Shown here piece after piece: positions 1 to 9,067 of a stretch of 64,000 bases of DNA. Below the pieces are notes generated by a model. It saw nothing but the letters and a program-made list of their open reading frames with translations, made no database searches and had not been told where the DNA came from. Position 1 is the stretch's first letter. Each line of letters opens with the position of its first letter. A program made the position numbers and the translations under genes. The DNA comes from Rhizobium brockwellii. Lineage in GTDB: Bacteria > Pseudomonadota > Alphaproteobacteria > Rhizobiales > Rhizobiaceae. Location of the stretch: contig NZ_CP053440.1 in NCBI RefSeq assembly GCF_000769405.2, forward strand, positions 558,001 through 622,000, in the 5' to 3' direction.

Positions 1-1986
1 GCGGAGCGGTTCATCGAGGTCGGGCTCGACCCGCTGGTCGAGGTGCTTGGTGATCTCGTGCCCGATCCCGTCGGCTTCGTATTCTACGACCAGCCGGCGG
101 CGGGTTTCTACAAGTGGAGCCAGATCTCCGGTGACCTCGGCAACAGCCTGCTCTATGCGCCAACCCTGCCGGACGCCGTGTCGCGCGGCACAGGCGAAAC
201 CTTCGCCAGGGCCCTGCTGGCGCTGGTGCGTGGCGTCGGGCCTGAAACCCTGCGGCTGCGCGCCCAATTCTACGCCGCCTATTCGGCGCTGATGAACGAG
301 GCCTTCTCCGGCACGTTGCGCCGATGGGCCGAGGGCAGAGGGATCGTCCTCACAGGGCACGAGATCCTGCCGCATGTCAGTTCCTGGTCGCTGAACGGTG
401 GTTTTACCAGCATCGACCCCAGGGTGGCGCTTGCCGTGAATTTCTTCGGCATCGATGCCTACCGGCACGAGACGGCCGTTGATTCCAACAATTTCGTGGC
501 GCAGCTGGCGCCGAAGCTCGGCGACTCCGTTGCCCGTTCGAATGGTCGCAGCCGATGCGTCGTCGAAACTTATGCCAGCGCCGAGCGAACACCCGTGCGT
601 GCCGCCGGGCAATGGGAACTGACCCTGGAGACGATGCGGGCGCAGGCCATCCGGCTTCACTGCCTCGGGACCCGGCAATTCCTCTGGCACGGCGTCTACC
701 AGACGGACGGGCGCGACGACGATCCTACGCCGTTTTCCAATCCACGTTTCGATTTCGGGCCGGGCATCAATTTCGAGCCGTGGTGGAGCTACCACGATCT
801 GTTTGCCGAGGAGACGGCTCGGATTTCCGCCTTCATCGAGGGGGCCACGCCCCGCACGCCGGTTGCGATCCTTTATCCGCTTCAGACCGCCTTCGCGGAG
901 GGGCCGCGCCACAGCCACGCCACCCATATCGGCGCCTGGTGCGAAGGGCTCTTAGCAGAAGGCTGCGACTTCATGTTCGTCAGCGAGGTCGATTTGGCGG
1001 CCGCTACGATCGAGAACGGCCGCCTGCGCGCGTCCGGCCTTGTTTTCGATGCTGTCGTTCTGCCGTCCGTCACCGTGCTCGAGACGACGAAGACCTTGCA
1101 CATGCTCGCCGTCTTCAAGGCGGCGGGTGGTGCTGTCTGGTCTTCAGGCGAGCGGCTCTCCACCGTCTGCGATGGCGCAGCGGGGCGTGCCGTCGGCACG
1201 TCGATCCATCTCGAAGGAATGCCTGGCAGAGGCGACATCACCGCTCTGTTGCAGTCGCTTCGGTCATCGGGTCCAGATCTTGCCTGTCATTCCACGGGCA
1301 GACCCTGGCAATGGGTGGGGTATGAGGCCGCTGGTTGGTGGCGGGTCGTGCTATTCAACGATGGCGCATCGCACCTCATCAGTGAGATTTCCTTCGGCGA
1401 CGGTTTCGCGTGCGAGGTCTGGTCCGCGACGACGGGAGACGTGGGAAAGGCAACCGTCTTCAGCCACCTGACAGTCGCGCTCGCGCCCCAGGAGGTGCAA
1501 TGCATTCGACTGGGCGAGACGACGCAGAAGACCACCGGGCAAGGCCATCTCGAGCACCAGCCGCTCCTTGCCGCGGCTCGTGCCATATCGCTTGTCGACG
1601 GCTGGAGCTTCGCGCCGGGCCCTGACGCGGGATTCGTGCCGATCTCGGTGGTTGCAGGGTGGGAAACGCAGGGTTTTGCCGGTTTCTCCGGTACCGGCAC
1701 TTATCGGCTGGCGCTCGAAATCGGCGATGAGGCCGAGTGGGTTCTCGAATTGCCCGAGGTCCACACGGTGGTCGCGGCGCTGCTCGATGGCCGGCAGATC
1801 GATCGAAGAGGCTGGCGCCCCTACCGCTTTGCTCTGGGGCGGCTGCTTCCGGGCGTCCATTCGCTGGAACTGCGCGTCGCCAACACGGCCGCAAATCGCT
1901 ACTACATCAACACGCCTTATCTCGGTGACACCGCCGACAAGAGCGGCCTGTCCGCCGCACCGAAACTCATCCAGCTGGCAAACTGA
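1..1986 (+). CDS. glycoside hydrolase, GH106-like, 5' end outside window
   Basis: The reading frame is open from the first base, so the start lies upstream; a GTG at 43 is only an internal candidate. About 660 residues are visible. The middle part has the alternating pattern of large rhamnosidase-type hydrolases (FEPWWSYHDLFAEE, then VAILYPLQTAF, then a segment with DFMFVSEVDL and VVLPSV). The last ~130 residues look like a galactose-binding-like beta-sandwich (GTGTYRLALEIG to VHSLELRVAN). By family this would hydrolyse plant or microbial glycosides, possibly alpha-L-rhamnosides. No signal peptide can be judged because the N-terminus is missing. It ends 17 bases before the next hydrolase, so the two are probably co-transcribed. 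The family call is from pattern recognition only. Confidence 0.6.
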   Translation, partial: AERFIEVGLDPLVEVLGDLVPDPVGFVFYDQPAAGFYKWSQISGDLGNSLLYAPTLPDAVSRGTGETFARALLALVRGVGPETLRLRAQFYAAYSALMNEAFSGTLRRWAEGRGIVLTGHEILPHVSSWSLNGGFTSIDPRVALAVNFFGIDAYRHETAVDSNNFVAQLAPKLGDSVARSNGRSRCVVETYASAERTPVRAAGQWELTLETMRAQAIRLHCLGTRQFLWHGVYQTDGRDDDPTPFSNPRFDFGPGINFEPWWSYHDLFAEETARISAFIEGATPRTPVAILYPLQTAFAEGPRHSHATHIGAWCEGLLAEGCDFMFVSEVDLAAATIENGRLRASGLVFDAVVLPSVTVLETTKTLHMLAVFKAAGGAVWSSGERLSTVCDGAAGRAVGTSIHLEGMPGRGDITALLQSLRSSGPDLACHSTGRPWQWVGYEAAGWWRVVLFNDGASHLISEISFGDGFACEVWSATTGDVGKATVFSHLTVALAPQEVQCIRLGETTQKTTGQGHLEHQPLLAAARAISLVDGWSFAPGPDAGFVPISVVAGWETQGFAGFSGTGTYRLALEIGDEAEWVLELPEVHTVVAALLDGRQIDRRGWRPYRFALGRLLPGVHSLELRVANTAANRYYINTPYLGDTADKSGLSAAPKLIQLAN

Positions 1987-2003
1987 CCGGAAGTTACAGA
2001 TCC

Positions 2004-4241
2004 ATGCTACAACATTCGACGATACCCCTGATGCGTGCCTGGAATAGCTGGTCCAACCGGCCGGCCGAAATGGTCTTCCTGCCGCTCGGCGTGCGGATCA
2101 CACCGGTTCTCTATTCGACCCGCAGCAAGACGACATCTGCGATCGAGCCGCGACGCGACACGGTTCGCCTCGGCCGTCACACCATCGACGGCTCGCTGAT
2201 CGAGCTGGAAACCGAGCTCAGCGGCACGACGGTCGCCTTCTCAACGACAAAGACCGACCCCTTCGCCATCCGCGGCAGCTGGAACGGCAAGGTATCGGCC
2301 GAGTGGGGATTGCGATTCTGGCTGACGCTGGCAATCTCCTCAGATGGCGGCGAGGTGGTGGTCCATGACGCGGGCCGCAACATCACGCTGCTGAAGGTCG
2401 GAACGCGCTTCGTGGCGGTCGCGACCGCCGAGGCGCCGGTGCACGTCACCGGCCACGAGACGATCGAGGCGCTGCGGGCCGACTTCGAGGAAAACGGTTA
2501 TTTCTATACCGCCACCCGCAGGAGCGAAGCGCCGTTGATTGCCCTGCGTTTCAATCTTGAGATGATGCGCGAGGGCGCATATGCCGCAGGTGTCGCCGAT
2601 AGTGCCGAACTGGCGATCTCCAAGGCGCAGGCATGCCTTGCCGCCGGCGCGCCAGCTGCGATCGCCGATGCGCAGACCGGCGTGTTCGAGGGCGCGCTCG
2701 ATGCGATGCGTGACGTCGTCGCCTGGAACACCATCTGGGACGAAACCAACGCGCGTTCCTACACCGCGGTCACCCGCATCTGGAACCTCGGGAAATTCGC
2801 CGTCTGGTTCAACGACCAGATTTTCGCCGCCCTTCTTGCAGGCGTGTTCGACGCCGATCTGGCGCGCGAGAACATGGCGACCGCGATGGCCGGCGCAACC
2901 CCGCAGGGTAATATCGCCTGCATCGTCACCTCCAACGATGCCTGGGTCGATCGCACCCAGCTGCCGTTCGGCGCACTGGTCGTCTGGCAGCTCTACCAGC
3001 GGACCGGCGAGCGGTCGATGATCCACGCAAGTTACGAGGCGCTGGTGCGCAATCGGCGCTGGTGGCAGGACAACCGCGATCCGGACGGTTTCGGCCTGCT
3101 GTCCTGTGGCACCTCCGATGTGGGCGAGGGCCTCTACAAGGGGACGGCCTTTGCCGCGCGCAACGAGACCGGCATGGACAATTCCGCGACCCATGACGAG
3201 GCGATCTACGATCCCGTCACCCGGACGCTGTCGACCTTCGATCTCGGCCTCAACTGCGCGGCCGCTCTCGATGCCGAGATGCTTTCGAAAATGGCCGCCG
3301 TGCTCGGCAAGCATGACGATGCCCGCGAATTCGCCGCTCTGGCCGAACGTCAGCGGACGCTGATCTCGCAGACGCTCTGGGACGAGAGCCGCGGCATCTT
3401 CGCCAATCGCCAGCGGCGCGGCGGTTTCGTGCGCTCGCTGTCGCCGACCAGCTTCTACCCGCTGCTGTGCGGCGCCGCGACGCCGGCGCAGGCGGAGCGT
3501 CTGCTCGAGCATCTGAGCGACGAGACGACCTTCGGCGGTGATTTCGTGCTGCCGAACGCAACGCGAGACGATCCGGCCTTCGCCGACAACGTCTACTGGC
3601 GCGGCCGCATCTGGCCGAACGTCAACTATATGGTCTGGCTCGGCCTGCGGCGCTACGGCTTCGTGGCGGCGGCGAGCAAGCTGGCAAGCCAGAGCTACGA
3701 CCTGTTCATGAAGAATTGGCGCGAGGATCGTATCGCCTCCGAAAACTACAATGCCGTCACCGGCGAGGCGATGGACCAAGGCGATACCGATCCATTCTAC
3801 ATCTGGGCCGCCATGCTACCGCTGATGGCTGCCAGTGAGATTGTTGACTTCGATCCGTGGACCGGATGGACGATGCGCCATGCCGGCCGGGATGTGGTGC
3901 TCGGACCTATGGTCTCGCCGTCGGGAACGCTCGAGCTGGTCGTCAAGTCCGGAACCCTGATGATGACATTGAACGGGCGCGCAGCACTGAAGACAGATCT
4001 GCACACTACGCTGTCGCGCATCGTCTTCGCCAACGGGCGGGTGGCCTGCACGATTGCTCCGGTCTCCGAGGCTGGTTTCATCGAGTTGCCAGGCTTGGCA
4101 TTGGGCGATGTTCTTGCCGCCCGTATCAACGGGCAGGACATCAACTATGTGTCGGGCGGCGACGGAATACGCGTCATGATTGCTGAACACGCGGAGGATC
4201 GCCGGCTCGACGTCTATTTTTCATCGTCAAGCGCTCCCTAA
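2004..4241 (+). CDS. (alpha/alpha)6-barrel glycoside hydrolase, GH63/MGH1-like
   Basis: 745 residues. The N-terminal third is a beta-sandwich-like domain and the rest an (alpha/alpha)6 barrel of the GH63/mannosylglycerate-hydrolase-like superfamily. Diagnostic segments are NETGMDNS (about residue 386), GRIWPNVNYMVW (about 534) and SENYNAVTGE (about 577). In this superfamily the Asp of the first and the Glu of the last are the general acid and general base. No signal peptide is seen, so the substrate is probably an imported oligosaccharide or glycoside. The tight spacing to the upstream GH106-like gene suggests one sugar-catabolic operon whose transporter would be left of the window. Substrate cannot be stated from sequence. 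Confidence 0.75.
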   Translation: MLQHSTIPLMRAWNSWSNRPAEMVFLPLGVRITPVLYSTRSKTTSAIEPRRDTVRLGRHTIDGSLIELETELSGTTVAFSTTKTDPFAIRGSWNGKVSAEWGLRFWLTLAISSDGGEVVVHDAGRNITLLKVGTRFVAVATAEAPVHVTGHETIEALRADFEENGYFYTATRRSEAPLIALRFNLEMMREGAYAAGVADSAELAISKAQACLAAGAPAAIADAQTGVFEGALDAMRDVVAWNTIWDETNARSYTAVTRIWNLGKFAVWFNDQIFAALLAGVFDADLARENMATAMAGATPQGNIACIVTSNDAWVDRTQLPFGALVVWQLYQRTGERSMIHASYEALVRNRRWWQDNRDPDGFGLLSCGTSDVGEGLYKGTAFAARNETGMDNSATHDEAIYDPVTRTLSTFDLGLNCAAALDAEMLSKMAAVLGKHDDAREFAALAERQRTLISQTLWDESRGIFANRQRRGGFVRSLSPTSFYPLLCGAATPAQAERLLEHLSDETTFGGDFVLPNATRDDPAFADNVYWRGRIWPNVNYMVWLGLRRYGFVAAASKLASQSYDLFMKNWREDRIASENYNAVTGEAMDQGDTDPFYIWAAMLPLMAASEIVDFDPWTGWTMRHAGRDVVLGPMVSPSGTLELVVKSGTLMMTLNGRAALKTDLHTTLSRIVFANGRVACTIAPVSEAGFIELPGLALGDVLAARINGQDINYVSGGDGIRVMIAEHAEDRRLDVYFSSSSAP

Positions 4242-4254
4242 AGCAAGGCAGTGC

Positions 4255-4283
4255 TTGACAGGTCTCGATTCCTCACAGATAGT
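4255..4283 (+). promoter_or_regulatory. candidate sigma70-type promoter
   Basis: A perfect TTGACA (4255-4260) is followed after 17 bases by GATAGT. It lies just after the hydrolase stop and about 320 bases before the ABC transporter gene, so a long leader would result. A GntR-like box begins at the end of the -10 element, which fits repression. Inference from motif only. Confidence 0.35.
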
Positions 4284-4294
4284 TTGTGTACATA
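4283..4294 (+). promoter_or_regulatory. GntR-like operator half of an inverted pair (site 1)
   Basis: TTTGTGTACATA. The same 12-mer with one change is found inverted at 4483-4494. The core resembles the TTGTATACAA boxes of FCD-type GntR regulators. No GntR gene is present in the window, so the binding protein would be encoded elsewhere. Confidence 0.4.
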
Positions 4295-4482
4295 TAAAAT
4301 AAAAGACTGATGCTAAAGTCAGAGGGTTGAACGAACAGCTTGCAGGAGATCCGTGGATTCATGCCGGCCGCTCAGTGAAGTGATGTGCTGTTCTTGCAGA
4401 AGTGGTATGCCGCTGCGTCGCAGCGCGCGCTTCATTTCGCCGAGACGTCAGCGCCCCACGGACAATGCCCATCTGCTTTTAG

Positions 4483-4494
4483 TATGTATACAAA
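4483..4494 (-). promoter_or_regulatory. GntR-like operator half of an inverted pair (site 2)
   Basis: TATGTATACAAA on the plus strand, i.e. TTTGTATACATA on the minus strand, containing the palindrome TGTATACA. It matches site 1 at 11 of 12 positions in opposite orientation exactly 200 bases away, 113 bases before the binding-protein start. The rest of 4242-4606 shows no convincing gene; a 60-residue frame at 4353-4535 has no family features. Confidence 0.4.
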
Positions 4495-4606
4495 TGATTA
4501 AGCGCGCTTTGGCACGTTGTTTGTTTTCAAGCTAGCCGATCCGTTGAGGTCGATGACCGCGGGTCATGATGGTCCATAACTGTGTATCTTCAAGAGGGGT
4601 GCCACA

Positions 4607-5683
4607 ATGACTGAACTCACCAGACGCAACACAATGAAGTTGATGTCCGCAGCACTGATTGCTGGCGTCAGCATCTCCACCTTGCCGCGCAAAGCCTTTT
4701 CGGCCGGATCTATCACGGTCCTCAACTGGCAGGGCTACGGTACCGACGAAGCCTGGTCGCTGAAGGCTTTCACCGAAAAGACGGGCATCACAGTCGTCCA
4801 TGACTACTACAGCTCGGAATCGGAAATGCTGACCAAGATGCGCACGAATCCGGGCGCCTATGATCTTGTTATCCTCAACGCCGCGCGTTGCGCCCAGGCG
4901 GTTGCCGAAGACCTGCTGCAGCCGATCGATTTCAGCAAGGTTCCAAACGCGTCAACAGTCGACGAGACCCTGCGCGCCAACCCGAACTTCAGCAAGGATG
5001 GCAAGGGTTATGCCGTTCCGTGGGTCTGGGGCATGACCTCGCTTGCCATCCGTGAAGGCATGACCGTTCCCGACAGTTACGCGGTCCTCGCCGACCCGGC
5101 CTATAAGGGCCGTGTTGCCATGGACGACGACGCCATCATCAATGTCGGCGTTGGCGCGCTGATGAGCGGGCAGGACATCAACGATCCCAAGGATCTGGCT
5201 GCTGTTACGGCCGCGCTGAAATCGATCAAGCCGAATGTCAAGTTGCTGTGGTCGACGGAAGATCAGTGGAACAAGTCGTTCGCCGCCAAGGAATTCGACC
5301 TGTCGCTGTTCTGGTCGGGCGGCTCGGTGCGATCCAAGCGCGTTTCCAAACTCCCGGTTCAGTTCGTAGTGCCTAAGGAAGGCGGCGTCGGTTGGGTCGA
5401 TGGTCTCGGTGTTCCGGCATCGGCTCCGAATCCAGAAGGTGCTCTTGCCTTCGTCAACTGGATGATCGATCCGATATTCTATGTCGAATGGGCAACCAAG
5501 ATTGGAGCCCCCGCTTCTTCAAATTCGGCAGCCCTTTCAGCACTTCCTGCCGACGATCTCACCCGCCTGGTACACAAGACCGAATATTTGAAGACCACGT
5601 CCTTTGTCTCGGGCATTCCCGACGACCGGCGCGAAGCCTTCAACAATATCTGGCAGGAAGTGAAAGCCTTCTATGCAGAATGA
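4607..5683 (+). CDS. ABC transporter substrate-binding protein, PotD-like
   Basis: 358 residues. A periplasmic solute-binding protein of the spermidine/putrescine (PotD/PotF) class. It begins with a twin-arginine-like leader (LTRRNTMKLM, then a hydrophobic stretch, with cleavage likely near FSAGS at about 30-34). The mature part starts ITVLNWQGYGTDEA, typical of this class, and contains VPWVWGMTSLAIRE and a late VEWATKIGAPAS segment. First gene of a five-gene set: its last 11 bases overlap the permease. Family members bind polyamines, opines or related amino compounds; the ligand here is unknown. AGAGGGG lies 9 bases before the ATG. Expression is probably controlled from the two GntR-like boxes upstream. 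Confidence 0.85.
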   Translation: MTELTRRNTMKLMSAALIAGVSISTLPRKAFSAGSITVLNWQGYGTDEAWSLKAFTEKTGITVVHDYYSSESEMLTKMRTNPGAYDLVILNAARCAQAVAEDLLQPIDFSKVPNASTVDETLRANPNFSKDGKGYAVPWVWGMTSLAIREGMTVPDSYAVLADPAYKGRVAMDDDAIINVGVGALMSGQDINDPKDLAAVTAALKSIKPNVKLLWSTEDQWNKSFAAKEFDLSLFWSGGSVRSKRVSKLPVQFVVPKEGGVGWVDGLGVPASAPNPEGALAFVNWMIDPIFYVEWATKIGAPASSNSAALSALPADDLTRLVHKTEYLKTTSFVSGIPDDRREAFNNIWQEVKAFYAE

Positions 5684-6587
5684 TCGTCTGATATCAGCGT
5701 CAGAGCGCGGACCTTCGGGTCCGCGCAGCCGGCGCCCACTCCCGCCATGGGTTTCAACGACGGCGCTGCTGCTGCCGACCTATGGGTGGCTGACACTCGC
5801 CGTCTTTCTGCCGCTGCTGACCATGTTCGTGTTTAGCTTCATGTCGGCGACACCGATGGGCAAGGCCCCGATCATCTTTACACTGAAGCAGTACCGCGCG
5901 TTCATCGATCAACCCTATCTGGTCGGGATCGGCATCACGTCGCTGCTGATCGGCTTCTGGACGACGCTATTCTGCGCGGTGCTTGGTTTCCTGGCGGCCG
6001 TGGCACTGGTCCGCTCGACCTTCGGCAAGACGCGAGAGATGTTGTTGATCCTCATTCTCCTGCCATTCTGGACCAACGGTCTTGTGCGCGTCTTTTCGTG
6101 GACCATGGTGCTGCGCGAAAACGGCTTTCTCGACAGTCTGCTGCATATGATTGCTCCGGAAGCGGGTTCCATCGGCTTTCTCTACACGCGCTATGCCGTG
6201 GTGGTTGGTCTTGTTCACGGCTACCTGCCGTACATGATCCTGACCTGCTACATAGCGCTGGTGGCCATCGACGACGCGATCATTGAGGCTGCTTCAAGCC
6301 TCGGCGCGCGCTGGTGGACCATCCTGTTCAAGATTTTGATGCCGCTTGCGGCTCCCGGGCTGATCTCCGGCGCCGTTTTGATCTTCATTCCGGTCATCGG
6401 TTCATTCATGGAACCGCGCATTCTGGGCGGTCGTGTCGGCGTGACCATGGGAACGGTGATCGAGGATCAGTTCACCCAGGCCTTCAACTGGCCTTTGGGC
6501 GCATCGTTGTCCTTTACGCTGCTGGCTGTCGTGCTCGCAATTTTCGCAACCTTCTCCGGTGTCCTGCGCCGCGGAACGGTCGCTTGA
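5673..6587 (+). CDS. ABC transporter permease, PotB-like
   Basis: 304 residues. An inner-membrane permease with about six hydrophobic segments; the first (around residues 28-55, TYGWLTLAVFLPLLTMFVFS) follows a basic cytoplasmic tail. The cytoplasmic EAA loop that docks the ATPase is visible as EAASSLGARWWTILFKILMP (about 205-224). It belongs to the BPD_transp_1 family, PotB/PotH branch. The ATG lies inside the binding-protein gene (11-base overlap), indicating translational coupling. It works with the next permease as a heterodimer. Confidence 0.88.
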   Translation: MQNDRLISASERGPSGPRSRRPLPPWVSTTALLLPTYGWLTLAVFLPLLTMFVFSFMSATPMGKAPIIFTLKQYRAFIDQPYLVGIGITSLLIGFWTTLFCAVLGFLAAVALVRSTFGKTREMLLILILLPFWTNGLVRVFSWTMVLRENGFLDSLLHMIAPEAGSIGFLYTRYAVVVGLVHGYLPYMILTCYIALVAIDDAIIEAASSLGARWWTILFKILMPLAAPGLISGAVLIFIPVIGSFMEPRILGGRVGVTMGTVIEDQFTQAFNWPLGASLSFTLLAVVLAIFATFSGVLRRGTVA

Positions 6588-6597
6588 GGAAGGGATC

Positions 6598-7377
6598 ATG
6601 AAAACGCTCGGTCCAATCTATCTTATCGCCATCCTCATCTTCCTCTACACGCCCATTCTGGTGATGATGGCGATGGGGTTCAACGCTTCGCCACTTTACG
6701 AACTGCCATTCCATTTCTCGCTGCAATGGTACGACGCGCTCTGGGACAACAGCATCCTTCTGACGGCGGGTCTGAACAGCCTGGTGATCGCGAGTATCAC
6801 CGCGGTTCTGGCGACGGCTTTGGGTACCATGGCGTCCGTTGCGCTGTCGCGCCGGACCTTTCGCGGCAGAAGTCTCCTGCAACTGATGCTTCTGCCGCCG
6901 ATTGCCATTCCCTGGCTGATCACCGGCACGGCCATGCTGATCTTCTTTTATTGGACCGGTATCGGGCGCGGCATGCATGCCCTTTTGATCGGCCACGTGG
7001 CACTTGCCATCCCCTACGTTGTTCTGGTCGTCGGCACGGGCTTCAAGACAATCCGCGCCGACCTAGAAGAAGCCGCGATGAGCCTTGGTTCGACACCGGT
7101 TCACGCCTTCTTCTCGGTGACGCTACCGCTGCTTTATCCGAGCATCCTTGGCGCCGCGCTCTTCGCCTTCGCCGTGTCGCTCGACCAGTTCGTGATTTCC
7201 TACTTCCTCGCAACGCCCGGGTACACCACCCTGCCGGTGCAGATCTACTCCTCGATCCGCAAGGGCTTCACCCCTGAAATCAACGCGATTTCCACCGTGC
7301 TTCTGCTCGGCTCGATGACGATCATCCTGATTTTTGCGCGCTTCGCCAAGCCCGGAGACACAAGTGACAAACGTTAA
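6598..7377 (+). CDS. ABC transporter permease, PotC-like
   Basis: 259 residues from the chosen ATG, which has GAGGAAGGG just upstream; a longer frame from 6559 would run back into the preceding permease and is not preferred. It begins with a transmembrane helix (PIYLIAILIFLYTPILVMM) and carries the EAA loop EEAAMSLGSTPVHAFF. PotC/PotI branch of BPD_transp_1. Second permease of the importer, 10 bases after the first. The last 14 bases overlap the ATPase gene. Confidence 0.88.
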   Translation: MKTLGPIYLIAILIFLYTPILVMMAMGFNASPLYELPFHFSLQWYDALWDNSILLTAGLNSLVIASITAVLATALGTMASVALSRRTFRGRSLLQLMLLPPIAIPWLITGTAMLIFFYWTGIGRGMHALLIGHVALAIPYVVLVVGTGFKTIRADLEEAAMSLGSTPVHAFFSVTLPLLYPSILGAALFAFAVSLDQFVISYFLATPGYTTLPVQIYSSIRKGFTPEINAISTVLLLGSMTIILIFARFAKPGDTSDKR

Positions 7378-8413
7378 AGTCAATTCCGTCGCCAAGACCT
7401 ACGGCACCACACCGGTCCTGTCCGATATCACCACCGAGTTCCCCGAAGGCTCTTTCACCAGCCTTCTCGGGCCATCCGGCTCCGGCAAGACCACGCTGCT
7501 GCGCATCATCGCGGGCTTTATCAAGCCCGACCAGGGCGTCGTCACGATCGGCAACAATGATGTCACCGACATTCCGGTCTGGGGCCGTAACATCGGCATG
7601 ATGTTCCAGTCCTACGCGCTGTTCCCGCATATGACGATTGCCCAGAACGTCGCCTTCGGTCTCGAACGCCGGGGCATCAAGGGTGCTGCCGCCCGCAAGG
7701 AAGTCGACCGCGCGCTGGAAATGGTGCATCTGCCTGGCTTTGCCGATCGCATGCCCAAGCAGCTGTCCGGGGGCCAGCAGCAGCGCGTTGCGCTGGCCCG
7801 CGCCATGGTCATCAAGCCGAGCGTACTGCTCCTCGACGAGCCGCTGTCGGCGCTCGATCGGCGCCTGCGCCAGGAAATGCAGGTCGAACTGCTGCGCATC
7901 CAGCGCGAAAGCGGCCTGACGACGATCTTCGTCACCCACGACCAGGAAGAGGCGCTGACGCTGTCCGATAAGGTAGCGATCCTCGACAAGGGCCGCATCG
8001 TCCAGATCGGCGAGCCGGAAACCGTCTATGAGAGACCGCTGACGCGCTTTGCCGCCGAATTCCTCGGCGATTCCAACTTCCTCACCGGCACCGTGGAGAA
8101 CGGCGCTGTGCGTCTCGCCGATGGGACGGTAGTTCAGACCACCGGCACGTTGCCATCGAGCGGCTCGAACGTCACGCTCGCGGTGCGCCCGGAGAAGATG
8201 TCGATCGCATCGGGTCCGACGGTTGGCAACAGCTTGACGGCGCGCATCACCACCGTCATCTACGCAGGTCCCGTGCTGTCCTATCTGCTCGAGACGGCAG
8301 ACGGTCTGCCGCTGAAGCTGTTTGCACAGAACCGCGATGGCAAGGTCCTGAGCGATGGCGACACCATCACCCTGACCTGGGCCGCGGAACACACCGTCCC
8401 GGTGGCCGACTGA
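7364..8413 (+). CDS. ABC transporter ATP-binding protein, PotA-like
   Basis: 349 residues from GTG at 7364, which has GGAGA seven bases upstream; a TTG at 7334 is possible but lacks a ribosome site. Walker A GPSGSGKTT (about 36-44), signature LSGGQQQR (about 134), Walker B LLLDEPLSALD (about 155) and the switch histidine in FVTHDQEEA are all present, so it should be an active ATPase. The last ~90 residues form a TOBE-type domain, usual for the PotA/UgpC group. It energises import through the two preceding permeases. The stop codon shares a base with the next gene's start. Confidence 0.9.
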   Translation: MTNVKVNSVAKTYGTTPVLSDITTEFPEGSFTSLLGPSGSGKTTLLRIIAGFIKPDQGVVTIGNNDVTDIPVWGRNIGMMFQSYALFPHMTIAQNVAFGLERRGIKGAAARKEVDRALEMVHLPGFADRMPKQLSGGQQQRVALARAMVIKPSVLLLDEPLSALDRRLRQEMQVELLRIQRESGLTTIFVTHDQEEALTLSDKVAILDKGRIVQIGEPETVYERPLTRFAAEFLGDSNFLTGTVENGAVRLADGTVVQTTGTLPSSGSNVTLAVRPEKMSIASGPTVGNSLTARITTVIYAGPVLSYLLETADGLPLKLFAQNRDGKVLSDGDTITLTWAAEHTVPVAD

Positions 8414-9012
8414 TGATGGCCCCCGCGCCACTCTCCAGGAATGCGTTGCATGTCGTCATCGACATGCAACGTCTCTTCGCCGAGCAAACGGCGTGGTATA
8501 CGCCAGCGATCGAAGGCATCCTTCCCAATGTGGTGGCGCTGAGCAAAGCGCGGCCCGCTGAGACTGTCTTTGCTCGCTTCATGGTGCCCCAAAATGCCGA
8601 AGGTGCCACGGGCCGCTGGAAGACCTACTATCGTCGCTGGTCATCGGTGACGCTGGATGAGCTCGATATCGCCATGCTGGATCTGGTCGCGCCGCTTACA
8701 GCGATCGCCGCTCCAGGCTCCATCGTCGACAAGGAGACCTATTCGGTCTTTGGCTCGCCCGGGTTTACTGCGCGTTTGCAAGGATCGGCAACGGACACGC
8801 TGATTTTCTCGGGGGTCGAGACCGACGTCTGCGTCTACGCCAGCGTTCTCGATGCGGTCGACGCCGGCTACCGGGTCATCCTCGCCGAGGACGCACTGGC
8901 AAGCGGCGACTTAAAGGCGCACGCCATGGTCATCGAGATCCTGGCGCCAAGGCTTTCGGAGCAGATTGAAATTCTAACGACAGAAGCCATTCTGAAATTA
9001 TGGCGAGAGTAA
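8413..9012 (+). CDS. isochorismatase-family cysteine hydrolase
   Basis: 199 residues. The catalytic triad of the family is visible: Asp in HVVIDMQR (about 17), Lys in VDKETYS (about 107) and Cys in TDVCVYAS (about 140). Members hydrolyse amides, carbamates or vinyl ethers (nicotinamidase, N-carbamoyl amidohydrolase, isochorismatase); nothing here singles out one substrate. Start and the ATPase stop overlap (TGATG), so it is translationally coupled to the importer and probably acts on the imported compound. This makes an amide- or carbamoyl-bearing solute an attractive guess. Confidence 0.8.
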   Translation: MMAPAPLSRNALHVVIDMQRLFAEQTAWYTPAIEGILPNVVALSKARPAETVFARFMVPQNAEGATGRWKTYYRRWSSVTLDELDIAMLDLVAPLTAIAAPGSIVDKETYSVFGSPGFTARLQGSATDTLIFSGVETDVCVYASVLDAVDAGYRVILAEDALASGDLKAHAMVIEILAPRLSEQIEILTTEAILKLWRE

Positions 9013-9067
9013 ATTCGGCAGCGCCATTGCCGGTCACCACGACGAACAGGCAGATTTGAGAGATCCG

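Noticed and set aside
2340..3779. A 479-codon frame on the minus strand
   Set aside because: Antisense shadow of the GH63-like gene, with His/Gly/Arg-rich composition typical of reverse-frame translation.
4353..4535. 60-codon frame in the ABC leader
   Set aside because: Overlaps the regulatory boxes, has no ribosome site and no recognisable sequence.
7322..8431. A 369-codon frame on the minus strand
   Set aside because: Antisense to the ABC ATPase with intact Walker motifs; no independent evidence.
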